The notes beneath the pieces are model-generated. The model saw nothing but the letters and a program-made list of their open reading frames with translations, made no database searches and was not told where the DNA came from. Made by a program: the position numbers and the translations under genes. A DNA stretch of 64,000 nucleotides from PWXP01 sp040772845. Lineage in GTDB: Bacteria > Planctomycetota > Planctomycetia > Pirellulales > Thermoguttaceae. Each line of letters starts with the position of its first letter. Positions within the stretch are counted from its first letter, which is position 1. Shown here one piece after another: positions 9,323-17,916 of this stretch. The stretch covers positions 6,076,001 through 6,140,000 of the forward strand of contig JAXGXG010000001.1 in NCBI GenBank assembly GCA_040772845.1. Direction: 5' to 3'.

Positions 9323-10777
9323 TCATCCTTCGGAGATAATCACACTTTCGATGTTCAGGATGTTGGCAATGTCTTGAATGGTTCGGGCATGGTGTCCCAC
9401 GCCCAGGGCGAAATGATGCGTCGGACCCTCGGCCACCCAGCGGGTCAGGAAGGTGCGGACGTCCGGCTTGAAGAAGCCGCGCGTATTCGTATTGCCGGTG
9501 GGCGGAATGCGGCCGTGTATTGACTGCCCTTCGGCAAGCACGAACTTGAACTTCCCATCGTAGGTCGACGTAATGCTGAGCATCGTGATCGGCCCTTCCT
9601 TGATCTTGAACTCCACGCTGGCCCCGCTGCCCGGCTTGCCGTGATACTTCAGCAAACTGCGCAGGACCGGCTTCCCTTCGGCGATGTTAATATGATGTGG
9701 GCCGTCATGGCCCACGAGAACGAAGCCTTCCGTGAAATCGATGGGGTGGAACTCGGCGAAACTGCCGCCGATATCCAACCGGTCCATAATGAGCATGGCG
9801 ATACACGTCTTCAAATCCGACTCGCCGCACATCGGAAAGCCTGCCGCGGTCAGAAGCGAGTTACCCACGATCAGGTTCGACACGACCTTGCGGACGTCGC
9901 TGTCCGGCCGGCCTTCGTAGTAGTAGGCCAGCCCGTCCAGTTGCTTCAGGTCGATGAACCGGTCGAGCGCTACGGCCGTACGCGCGGCGGCGCGCAGGTC
10001 TTCGCCGGTCAGCTTCCGGGTGATCGGATCCGACTCCGGATCGGGCGTATCGAACATATCGAGAATCTGCCCGGTCTTCGCCTCAACCTCCGGCTCGGTT
10101 ACCTGCTTCTCCAGTTCCACCAGATCGTCCGGCTCGGTCTGGACGATGTGGCAGCCGAACGCCGCGGTGAAGGCCGTCGGGTCGCTGTGCATGTCGAGCA
10201 TCGATTCCAGGACGTGGCCGAAATGGCCGATGCGCGCGCGCTGCAAGTCGTGCAATACCTTGGCGACGTCGCACCAGCGCCGCAGTTCAGCTTCGGCAAC
10301 CGGATCGTCATCCAGCGTACCCAGAACAACCGGCGGCGCCGGGCGGCCCATTCGTATTGCAACGCCGGTAAACTCTGGCACGGAGCAGAAGTCGTCGTTG
10401 CATAGTTGCATATACGTCGACGCCTTGTCGTAGTCGAGTGCCTTTCGCGGCTGCAGGGCGACCAGGACAATCGGAACGTCCAGGTCGCGCACGATCGCCC
10501 CGAACGTCGAACTGGTGGCGTAGGTAACCATGTCGCAGAAGACCATATCCAGATTCGCGGCCTTCAGGCGGGGCAGCAATTCGTACGCGCCCACGGCATT
10601 GTCGACCATGCCGAAATTGACGGAGTCCACGCCGTATTGCGCCACCCGCTCGACGAGTACATCGAGCTTGTGATGCATTTCGTCCAGCAAGCCGGGAAAC
10701 TGCGGCCAGTAGTTATAGTGTCCAACACCGAAGATGCCGATCTTGGCCGTCAGCGGTTTTCTTCGTTCAACGCGCAC
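9323..10777 (-). CDS. L-arabinose/L-fucose isomerase-like protein
   Basis: A 484-residue cytosolic protein of the AraA/FucI fold. Supporting stretches are GIFGVGHYNYWPQFPGLLDE at the start, a Rossmann-like N-domain (VDSVNFGMVDNAVGAYELLP), and the C-terminal GPTHHFALGVGHHARTIQDIA, the position of the metal-binding histidine in AraA. Identity is too loose to name the substrate; it may interconvert a pentose, a deoxyhexose or a modified sugar. The GTG start at 10777 is chosen because AAGGAG lies 8 nt upstream. The gene overlaps the end of the upstream symporter gene by 11 bp, so translational coupling and a shared substrate are likely. Confidence 0.78.
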   Translation of the reverse strand: MRVERRKPLTAKIGIFGVGHYNYWPQFPGLLDEMHHKLDVLVERVAQYGVDSVNFGMVDNAVGAYELLPRLKAANLDMVFCDMVTYATSSTFGAIVRDLDVPIVLVALQPRKALDYDKASTYMQLCNDDFCSVPEFTGVAIRMGRPAPPVVLGTLDDDPVAEAELRRWCDVAKVLHDLQRARIGHFGHVLESMLDMHSDPTAFTAAFGCHIVQTEPDDLVELEKQVTEPEVEAKTGQILDMFDTPDPESDPITRKLTGEDLRAAARTAVALDRFIDLKQLDGLAYYYEGRPDSDVRKVVSNLIVGNSLLTAAGFPMCGESDLKTCIAMLIMDRLDIGGSFAEFHPIDFTEGFVLVGHDGPHHINIAEGKPVLRSLLKYHGKPGSGASVEFKIKEGPITMLSITSTYDGKFKFVLAEGQSIHGRIPPTGNTNTRGFFKPDVRTFLTRWVAEGPTHHFALGVGHHARTIQDIANILNIESVIISEG

Positions 10778-12266
10778 CAGATGACTCCTTCAACGTCTCA
10801 TAGAAAAACAGCCCTCGCTGTTGCTCGGGGCGGGGCGGTGGGAACAGGTAGCTGGTTGCCCAACCAACGACTAATGTCGGTACGAAAGCAAAGACCCCAC
10901 ACCACCAGTTCGGGATGCCCGGGTGACGCAACGCAATCGCCAGGCCAGCAACACCGCATGCCAGGCCGATCGTCGCCCCGCCCGAGTTAGCGCGCGCGGC
11001 GAACATGCCCAGCACGTAGACTCCCAACAGCAGACCGAGGAACGTACTGGCGACGACGGTGATCATGTCGATCAGGTATTTTCCGATATATGGCACGGCC
11101 ACGGCGGCCCCGATGACGCCGAGCCCGATCAGTGCCGTCAGCATCCGGCTGAACAAGACAGACGTCTTGCGACCGGCGAGCCAATCGTAGACGATCACGG
11201 CCGAGATACTATTCATTCCGCCGTCCAGCGTGCTCATGGCTGCTGCGAACAGGCCGGCCACCATCAGTCCGACCATGCCAGGAACCCGCAGATCTTGTGC
11301 GATGAAGTGCGGTAGGATCTGGTCTTCGCTGCCCAGGACCGGCGGCCAGCCGCCCTTCTGCACGTAGAACACGAAAACGACCGTTCCCGCCAGCATGAAC
11401 AGGAAGTAGACCACCGTGGCCATGAAAGCATTGATGGCCAGGGCCCGCCGCGCCTGCTTCAGGCCCGGCATGCACAGATAACGCTGCACGGTCACTTGCG
11501 AGGTCGTGTAACCGGGCAGGTAGACGAACAGCCCCAGTGCGAAGATCCAGTAGATGCTTGGCTGGCTCGTCGGATCGGCATCCAGGCTGAGCATGTCGAA
11601 CTTGGCTTCCGCCTGGCCCACTTCAACAACGGTGGCAAAACCCCCGTCAATCCGCGAGAGGGCCAGCAGCAGGATAATAATGACGCTTCCGCCGAGCGTG
11701 AGCGCCTGAAGCACATCAAGCCAGACGATTCCCTTCAGACCTCCGAAGCTCGTGTAGATCAAGGCGATCAGGCCAACCGCAACCACCATCATGAAGAACT
11801 GGGTCTCCGTCAGATCGAGCACGGCATCGAGGATCAGCCCCATGGCGTACAACATGCTGCCCAGCCAGCCGAAGGCATAGCCCATGAACAGCAGCGCGCC
11901 CAGCCGTCGCAGCGACGGATTGAACCGGATTTCGAGGTATTCGTAAACGCTATGGAGTTCCAGTCGCGTGAACAGCGGCACGAACACCCACCACAGCAGC
12001 GGCGTAATGACCAGCGGAATGAACAGCAGCGCCGTCAGGAAGTTCCAGTTGCGGAACGCGCTCTCGCGCGGCAGGAGTACGAAGGACAGGGCGCTGAACG
12101 CTGCGGCGAAAATCGACAGCCCCACGGCAAACCAGTTCATGCGCCGGTCGCCGACGAAATACTCTTCGGTGCTCTTCTGCCCGCGCGAGAAGGAGAACCC
12201 CAAGACGGCTACGATAAGGGCGTAGGCCAGAATGACGATCCAATCGATCCAACTCAGTGCGGTCAT
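10767..12266 (-). CDS. Sodium:solute symporter (SSS family)
   Basis: A 499-residue inner-membrane protein with about 13 hydrophobic segments. Family signatures are ILAYALIVAVLGFSFSRGQK followed by STEEYFVGDRRMNW in the first loop, and the Na+-site region LPGYTTSQVTVQRYLCMPGL around residue 250. It uses the sodium gradient to import a small organic solute. The overlap with the isomerase-like gene downstream points to a sugar or sugar acid released by the nearby glycosidases (inference). The next gene upstream on the same strand is the autotransporter-repeat protein, 51 bp away. Confidence 0.88.
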   Translation of the reverse strand: MTALSWIDWIVILAYALIVAVLGFSFSRGQKSTEEYFVGDRRMNWFAVGLSIFAAAFSALSFVLLPRESAFRNWNFLTALLFIPLVITPLLWWVFVPLFTRLELHSVYEYLEIRFNPSLRRLGALLFMGYAFGWLGSMLYAMGLILDAVLDLTETQFFMMVVAVGLIALIYTSFGGLKGIVWLDVLQALTLGGSVIIILLLALSRIDGGFATVVEVGQAEAKFDMLSLDADPTSQPSIYWIFALGLFVYLPGYTTSQVTVQRYLCMPGLKQARRALAINAFMATVVYFLFMLAGTVVFVFYVQKGGWPPVLGSEDQILPHFIAQDLRVPGMVGLMVAGLFAAAMSTLDGGMNSISAVIVYDWLAGRKTSVLFSRMLTALIGLGVIGAAVAVPYIGKYLIDMITVVASTFLGLLLGVYVLGMFAARANSGGATIGLACGVAGLAIALRHPGIPNWWCGVFAFVPTLVVGWATSYLFPPPRPEQQRGLFFYETLKESSGAR

Positions 12267-12317
12267 GGCATCCTGTGCTATCTGGAGGAATCACGATTCA
12301 CGGCGACCAGTCGCCCG

Positions 12318-14822
12318 CTATCGTCGTCTGCGCCGTGGCGCAATGAGTGCGAGTAATCCGGCCGCCAGCAAGGCAAACGTCCCCGGCTCGGGAATCGCCA
12401 CGGAAAACGACCCGCCGTAGTCCAGCACGGCCCAGGCAACCGGTGTTGTTCCCGACGTGTCAACACCGTACCAGCCCAGCTTGCTCGTCAGGTCGTCGGC
12501 AGGCGCCGTCATGTCGCCCATCCATAGCGGGCTTCCCAAGCTGTTATTGAAGACCGCATTCCGCCAACTGCCGCTCGTGTCCGAGACCAGAAACAGCAGC
12601 CCGGCGTCGACCAACTGCGTCTCTTGCCCGGCAATCCACGGAAGCGTCGAATCGTATGCCATCTGCAGGACGAATGCGTCTGCGACGGTCGGAAGCGTAT
12701 TGGAAAGCGTGAGCACGTCGCTGGACAGGTGCAGGGCCTCTTCGGCAGTTGTGCGGGGTCGCCATTGCATGTCCACCAGGGACGTGGCCGTGCTTGCAAC
12801 GGCCGTAATCGCGGCAGGCAACTCAATGGCGTTTCCGGAGGTACTCGTCAATTGCGACCGCCGGCTGCCGGCGCTGTTGCCGGTCCCATCGGCAAGCACC
12901 ACGACGCGATAGAGGCCCGTCTCGGCGATCTTGATGGCCGAATCGGCATGGATGCTGCCCGAAGAACTGATATGCAAAAAGCCCTGTTCCACGGTCGTAT
13001 CGCCCGTATACGTGTTGGCGCCTGTCAGGGCCTGACCGCCTGTTCCCGTTTTCGTCAGGCCGCCCGTTCCCGAAAGAACACCGCTGAAGATCTGGAGCGA
13101 GGCGTAGTTGTCGGCGCCGGTGGTGAGAGTGTTGTCGTTCAGTTGGACAGCCGTGGTCGAATCTCCGGTGAAAGAGCCGATGGTTTCGTCATCGCCGAGC
13201 TGAAAGACCGTATTGGCGCCCAGCACGAGCATACTGGCATCGGGAATGGCCGATCCGCCCTCGGCGCGAAGCGTGCCTCCGTTGAGCGTGGTGCGGCCAA
13301 GGTAGGTGTTCGTACCGCTTAAGGTTGCAACCCCGGAGCTGGCCGAACCAAGAGTAACGCTACGCCGATCGACCGAGGACCCGTCTGCGCCGCCCGTGAT
13401 GTCGCCGCTTACCAGGATGGGGCCGTTGGTGGTTGGAATCAGAACGAGATTGTAGGTGCTTTCGCTTGCCGATAAGGTGACCGGGCCGGAGAACGTCAAG
13501 AGCCCAGTGCTCGATGTAATGTTCACCTGCCCGCCGGAGGTTGCGATGGGACCGGCCCACGTATTGTCGCCGCTCAGGTTGCGCAGCGCGCCGCCGTAGT
13601 TGAACCCCGTGCCGGCAAGAGTCAGCGATTCCCCCGAGACCGTAATGCCTCCCTGCAAGTGCAAGGCTGCGCCGCTTACGACGTCGGTTCCCGCGGCGGC
13701 GGTCCCCAGGGCCGTGTTGTGGTTGATCTTCAGTACCCCGGCGCTGACCGTGGTGAGGCCGTTGTACGAATTGGCGCCCGAAAGCGTGAGTGTGCCGGCG
13801 CCCTTCTGAGTCAACGAGCCCGTTCCGGAGATTACCTGGGCAAGCGTGATCGCACCGGTTCGGTTTACTATCAGCGAGGCGTTGTTGGTCACGTTGCCTG
13901 CCCCCAACGTGCCGGTGTCGCCGCCGTTGCCCACCTGCAGCGTACCGCCGGTAATCAGCGTTGCGCCGAGGTAGGTGTTGGTCCCGGCAAGTGTCATGAT
14001 TCCGGAGCCGATTCCACTCCGCGTAAGTGTTGTTGTTGAACTGCCACCCCCCGTGATGTCGCCGTTGATCAGGATATTACCGTTTCCCTGGAGCACGAGA
14101 TGATTGGCGGCGGAGCCGGTCAGCGCGATGTCGCCGTCCAGCGTGAGGGCGCCGGCGTTGGAGACAATGCGTGTAATCGCACTGCCGATGGTGATGTCCC
14201 CGGTCCACCGGTTGTCTCCGCTGATGTTCAGCAAGGCGCCAGGTTCCGTTACGTAGTTGATACCCTGGCCGATCAGGTTGAGCGATTCGCCGGTTACGGT
14301 AATCCCTCCCTGCAAATGCAGGGAAGCTCCGTCGGCAACGGTCGTTCCGCCGGCCGTTGTGCCCAGGGCGGCGCCGGAGCGGACGTCCAGAACGCCGGCG
14401 CTTACGGTCGTCAGGCCGGTATGGCTATTGCTGCCGGACAGGATCAGTGCGCCGGCGCCGGCTTTCGTCAACGTATCACCGCCAAGCGAAGCCGAGATCG
14501 TGGCGGAAACGGCCGAATGAACCGTGGCCGTGGTTCCGCTGAGCGTGAGCGACTGGTTGCCTGCTATCGTCTGACTGACGCTATAGGCCATATCCCCAAC
14601 CGACGTGGCGGTATCCACCGAGATGGCGCCGGCCGTTGTTTCGAAGACGGCATTGCTGCCGCCAGTCCACGGTTGGGAATAGGGGCCGCCGCTCGCCGTT
14701 GCCCAGGCCGCATCGCTCCAGTTGCCGCCGCCTTGCCAGAACAGATCGGCGGCGCCGGCCGTTGTGAGGCCGGAACCGATCATGGCCAGGAACAGGCCGG
14801 TACGCCAGAGTGTCGTTGTCAT
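12318..14822 (-). CDS. Secreted autotransporter-associated beta-strand repeat protein with PEP-CTERM anchor
   Basis: An 834-residue Gly/Thr/Ser/Ala-rich protein. It has a signal peptide (GLFLAMIGSGLTTAG-AAD), then many units of the autotransporter-associated beta-strand repeat (for example LTLSGANSYNGLTTVSAGVL, TKAGAGALILSGSNSHTGLT, GNTYLG-like turns). It ends with IPEPGTFALLAAGLLALIA plus an Arg cluster, the PEP-CTERM sorting signal processed by an exosortase. It is expected to be a surface-exposed beta-helical fibre. AGGAGG lies upstream of the start. Two roughly 60-residue blocks near the N-terminus are close copies (GVLDVRSGAALGTTAGG and GVLKINHNTALGTAAAG), suggesting recent internal duplication. 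Confidence 0.88.
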   Translation of the reverse strand: MTTTLWRTGLFLAMIGSGLTTAGAADLFWQGGGNWSDAAWATASGGPYSQPWTGGSNAVFETTAGAISVDTATSVGDMAYSVSQTIAGNQSLTLSGTTATVHSAVSATISASLGGDTLTKAGAGALILSGSNSHTGLTTVSAGVLDVRSGAALGTTAGGTTVADGASLHLQGGITVTGESLNLIGQGINYVTEPGALLNISGDNRWTGDITIGSAITRIVSNAGALTLDGDIALTGSAANHLVLQGNGNILINGDITGGGSSTTTLTRSGIGSGIMTLAGTNTYLGATLITGGTLQVGNGGDTGTLGAGNVTNNASLIVNRTGAITLAQVISGTGSLTQKGAGTLTLSGANSYNGLTTVSAGVLKINHNTALGTAAAGTDVVSGAALHLQGGITVSGESLTLAGTGFNYGGALRNLSGDNTWAGPIATSGGQVNITSSTGLLTFSGPVTLSASESTYNLVLIPTTNGPILVSGDITGGADGSSVDRRSVTLGSASSGVATLSGTNTYLGRTTLNGGTLRAEGGSAIPDASMLVLGANTVFQLGDDETIGSFTGDSTTAVQLNDNTLTTGADNYASLQIFSGVLSGTGGLTKTGTGGQALTGANTYTGDTTVEQGFLHISSSGSIHADSAIKIAETGLYRVVVLADGTGNSAGSRRSQLTSTSGNAIELPAAITAVASTATSLVDMQWRPRTTAEEALHLSSDVLTLSNTLPTVADAFVLQMAYDSTLPWIAGQETQLVDAGLLFLVSDTSGSWRNAVFNNSLGSPLWMGDMTAPADDLTSKLGWYGVDTSGTTPVAWAVLDYGGSFSVAIPEPGTFALLAAGLLALIAPRRRRR

Positions 14823-15080
14823 CGAGACGCCTCCTGGAGGAAAAGGACGGATGAAACGAGTATCCCCGTAGGGTTTCTATGCTCAACCCACTGCCGATAC
14901 CATGCCGGTCGTCCGACATGACCCCATGCGAGATGCATGGACCGCAGCCGAAGTGTCCGGAGAGCCATGGCTGCAGGTTACCGTATTGCTTATGCAGTCT
15001 AGTGGAAGACGCAGAATCCTGCAACGAAAAACAGCCCTTGTTTTGCGGCAAACTGGCGTGTGCTGCAACCTGTTGCGGAG

Positions 15081-16037
15081 TTAGGAGTTACGGTCCGGGG
15101 GGCGGCCCACGCGAGGCTTGCGTTTGGGGAGCGCGCGGCTGCGATATTCTGAGGGGGATAGGTTCTCGCCTTCGATGAACGCGACGCGCATCCGTTCTTC
15201 GCTGGAAAAGCCGGCCAGCGAAGCGACGGCCTTCACACCCAGGTCGGTTTCGCGCAGAAGGCGCTTCGCGCGGCCGAGCCGGCATGCATTGATCTCGTCG
15301 AGAACGGTGTGTCCCAGTTCGTCCCGAAAATGGCGCTCCATGGCGCGCCGGCTGACGGAAAGCCGGTCGGCAATCTGGCCCACGTTCAACATACGATGGC
15401 TGTGCGTCCAGATGAGGTCGAGCGCCTCGGCCACCAGCGGGTCGCGGACGTCACGCGTGCGGACCGTGTGGTTTCCGGCGTGCAGTTCCTCGCTTTCGGG
15501 CGCCGCCTCCAGGGCCGATCCGAGCAGGGCGAGTCCCTGCAGCGATAGCAGAATCGAGTTCTGGTTCGGGGCCTCGTGGATGCGAGCAAGGAGCCGATCG
15601 AACGCGCGGCCGAGCGATTTGGGACGCCGCGCTTGCCGTACGGCGGCATCGGGGCGAAGCACGTTCAGTTCGAGCAGGCGGTGAGTCAGTTCGCCATTGA
15701 TCGAGATCCAGCGTTCCGTCCATCCGGTGGACGTATCGGGCCGGTATCGATGCCAGACGCCGGGGAAGAGGAACATGAGACTCCCGCACGGGACATCGAC
15801 CTCGCCGGTCGGCTCCGACTCGAATGCGCCCTGGCCGTCGGTGATCAACAGCACCTGGAATTCGGGCAGCACGCGACCCCGCGGCCACTGGAAGTCGTAA
15901 AGCCCCGGATGGCCTGCGGGAGGATACTGCTGCCCGGCGGCGATTTCTGCACGCCCGGCCCCTGTGATATAGCCGCCCCAACGCATTGCGGCGTCGTTGA
16001 CCGGCAAATAATGGAAGAAGTCATTACGGTGCGGCAT
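15081..16037 (-). CDS. AraC-family transcriptional regulator
   Basis: A 318-residue regulator. The N-terminal cupin-like sensor (FQVLLITDGQGAFESEPTGE, VPCGSLMFLFPGVWHRYRPD) precedes a two-helix-turn-helix AraC DNA-binding domain at about 205-300 (LNVGQIADRLSVSRRAMERHF, VKAVASLAGFSSEERMRVAF). The C-terminus is very basic. It is divergent from rhaA with a 420-bp spacer, and the symporter and isomerase genes lie beyond it. It is therefore the best candidate for the sugar-responsive activator of this region; which sugar it senses cannot be read from sequence. Confidence 0.88.
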   Translation of the reverse strand: MPHRNDFFHYLPVNDAAMRWGGYITGAGRAEIAAGQQYPPAGHPGLYDFQWPRGRVLPEFQVLLITDGQGAFESEPTGEVDVPCGSLMFLFPGVWHRYRPDTSTGWTERWISINGELTHRLLELNVLRPDAAVRQARRPKSLGRAFDRLLARIHEAPNQNSILLSLQGLALLGSALEAAPESEELHAGNHTVRTRDVRDPLVAEALDLIWTHSHRMLNVGQIADRLSVSRRAMERHFRDELGHTVLDEINACRLGRAKRLLRETDLGVKAVASLAGFSSEERMRVAFIEGENLSPSEYRSRALPKRKPRVGRPPDRNS

Positions 16038-16105
16038 GACGGTCGCTCCTTTTCTGGCGCCAGGATCCGATTTCGGTGTGGCGATCCTGCCGCCGACGCT
16101 GTCGC

Positions 16106-16133
16106 ATTATAAGGGCACGGTGGGGCGCTGCAA
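16106..16133 (-). promoter_or_regulatory. Sigma-70-like promoter for the AraC gene
   Basis: On the minus strand, TTGCAG (16133-16128), a 16-bp spacer, and a perfect TATAAT (16111-16106). This would start transcription near 16099, about 60 bp before the ATG. The rest of the 16038-16452 spacer holds no gene; a rightward TATAAT at 16223-16228 lacks a matching -35 box, as expected for an activator-dependent rhaA promoter. Confidence 0.5.
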
Positions 16134-16458
16134 GTCAGGATTGCGTGAAACGGCCGTTTCGCCGAGAATGGAATGCCGCAAAACAAGGGCGAATCGCGCG
16201 TGCCGCCCAACGGGGCTCCGAGTATAATCGATCCTGTACCCGACACGTGCGGCCGGCTCGGCCGATGCACCTCCGGCTGAGTAACCGTTTACCCGGGGAA
16301 TGCCCCAATCTTCGCGGCACATCGGACACTTGGCCCCACCGGCCACTGCTACAAGCCGCGAACCTGGGACTGCCCCCCTCGTGTGCAGGGGAGAAAATAG
16401 CTTGCGTCGCCGACCCGTGAACGGCTACACGGCTGAACACCTTGTGGAATGAGTGAAG

Positions 16459-17727
16459 ATGACCGATTGGCCCGCCTGCCGGCAGACGTACGAACCTGCC
16501 AGGCAATGCTATGCTGAATTGGGCGTCGATACCGACGCCGCCTTGCGCCGTCTGGCACGGATCGCCGTATCGATCCACTGCTGGCAGGGAGACGACGTTG
16601 TGGGCTTCGAAGGAGCGGCCGACGCGCCAGGGGGCGGACTGGCGGTTACCGGCGCGTATCCCGGCAAGGCGCAAACGCCCGATCAGCTCCGGCGAGATCT
16701 GGAAATGGCCCTCTCGCTCATCCCCGGCAAGCATCGCCTCAACCTGCACGCCAGCTATGCCGAAACCGGCGGCAAGAAGGTCGAGCGGAACGAGCTGAAT
16801 CCGGCCTACTTCTTGCGTTGGATCGACTGGGCGAAGAGTCGCAGGTTGGGCATGGATTTCAACCCGACGTTCTTCGGCCACCCGAAGGCCGCGGACGGAT
16901 GGACCCTTGCCCACCCGGACGACAGCATCCGCCAGTTTTGGATTGAACATGGCATTGCCTGCCGTCAGATCGGCGCGGCGATTGGCATTGCCCTCGACAA
17001 GCCGTGTGTGACCAATGTCTGGATTCCGGACGGTTTCAAGGACGTGCCTATCGATCGCGCCGGTCCGCGCGAGCGACTTGCCAATGCATTGGATCAGGCG
17101 TTTGCCGAACCGATCAATCCGGCCCATAACCTGGACGCTGTTGAAAGCAAGTTGTTTGGTATCGGCTCAGAAAGCTACGTGGTCGGCTCACACGAGTTCT
17201 ACCTGGGGTATGCAATCACGCGGAAGAAGCTGCTGTGTCTCGATGCAGGCCATTTCCATCCGACCGAGGTCATTTCGGACAAGATTTCGGCGGTCATGCC
17301 GTTTCTGGACCGGCTGTTGCTGCACGTCAGTCGCGGCCTGCGCTGGGATAGCGACCACGTGGTGATTATCAGCGACGAATTGCGAGCGATTGCCCAGGAG
17401 TTGGTCCGCGGCGACTACCTGGACCGAGTCCACATCGGTCTAGACTTCTTCGATGCCTCGATCAATCGGGTTGCTGCCTGGGTGATCGGCACGCGTGCGA
17501 TGCTGAAGTCGCTGCTATTGGCCCTGCTGGAGCCGACCGACCGTCTTCGCCAACTGGAGCAGGAGGGAGACTACACGGCCCGGCTTGCCTTGCTGGAGGA
17601 ACTGAAATCCTTGCCTGCCGGGGCCGTTTGGGACCACTACTGCGCCACGCAGGACGTCCCCCCCGGCCCCGCCTGGCTGGCCGAGATCAAGCGTTACGAG
17701 TCCGAAGTCCTATCGCAACGAAGCTGA
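16459..17727 (+). CDS. rhaA: L-rhamnose isomerase
   Basis: A 422-residue cytosolic enzyme that converts L-rhamnose to L-rhamnulose; the length equals that of known RhaA. Recognised stretches are SIHCWQGDDVVGFEG at the N-terminus, LNLHASYAE, GMDFNPTFFGHPKA, the metal-site block LDAGHFHPTEVISDKISA, and LDFFDASINRVAAWVIGTR. A GTG six bases earlier (16453) is an alternative start; the ATG was chosen because its GGA is better spaced. No rhaB or rhaD follows. rhaB lies 12 kb away beyond the deiminase operon and sat, so the rhamnose genes are split. Confidence 0.95.
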   Translation: MTDWPACRQTYEPARQCYAELGVDTDAALRRLARIAVSIHCWQGDDVVGFEGAADAPGGGLAVTGAYPGKAQTPDQLRRDLEMALSLIPGKHRLNLHASYAETGGKKVERNELNPAYFLRWIDWAKSRRLGMDFNPTFFGHPKAADGWTLAHPDDSIRQFWIEHGIACRQIGAAIGIALDKPCVTNVWIPDGFKDVPIDRAGPRERLANALDQAFAEPINPAHNLDAVESKLFGIGSESYVVGSHEFYLGYAITRKKLLCLDAGHFHPTEVISDKISAVMPFLDRLLLHVSRGLRWDSDHVVIISDELRAIAQELVRGDYLDRVHIGLDFFDASINRVAAWVIGTRAMLKSLLLALLEPTDRLRQLEQEGDYTARLALLEELKSLPAGAVWDHYCATQDVPPGPAWLAEIKRYESEVLSQRS

Positions 17728-17748
17728 CCGCGCGCCACTGTCGGGTGG

Positions 17749-17767
17749 CACTGTCGTCTCGACAGTG
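17749..17767. repeat. GGCACTG hairpin repeat, copy 1
   Basis: An 8-bp perfect stem (CACTGTCG/CGACAGTG) with loop TCT, embedded in a GTGGCACTG...GTG context shared with the copies at 17886 and 27510. It lies 22 bp past the rhaA stop and could act as a transcript end structure. Confidence 0.6.
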
Positions 17768-17885
17768 TTCTTCCCCGCGACGCACCTTGCTCGTTCAATT
17801 TACGCAGAACGTTGGTGCGAAGACGGATAGGACTTCGCGGAATCGGACCTTGGCGCCCCTGGACTACAAGGAAACGGAAGCAGAT

Positions 17886-17906
17886 GCACTGCCGAAACGG
17901 CAGTGC
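17886..17906. repeat. GGCACTG hairpin repeat, copy 2 (inverted)
   Basis: A 9-bp perfect stem (GCACTGCCG/CGGCAGTGC) with loop AAA; read on the minus strand it begins GTGGCACTGCCG like the other two copies. It lies 11 bp from the stop codon of the tandem PstS-like gene and may serve as its 3' hairpin. Confidence 0.6.
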
Positions 17907-17916
17907 CACGGGTATC

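Noticed and set aside
12318..14822. Many long overlapping frames on the opposite strand of the autotransporter-repeat gene
   Set aside because: They are shadows caused by GC-rich repetitive codons; only the minus-strand frame has a signal peptide, repeats and a PEP-CTERM tail.
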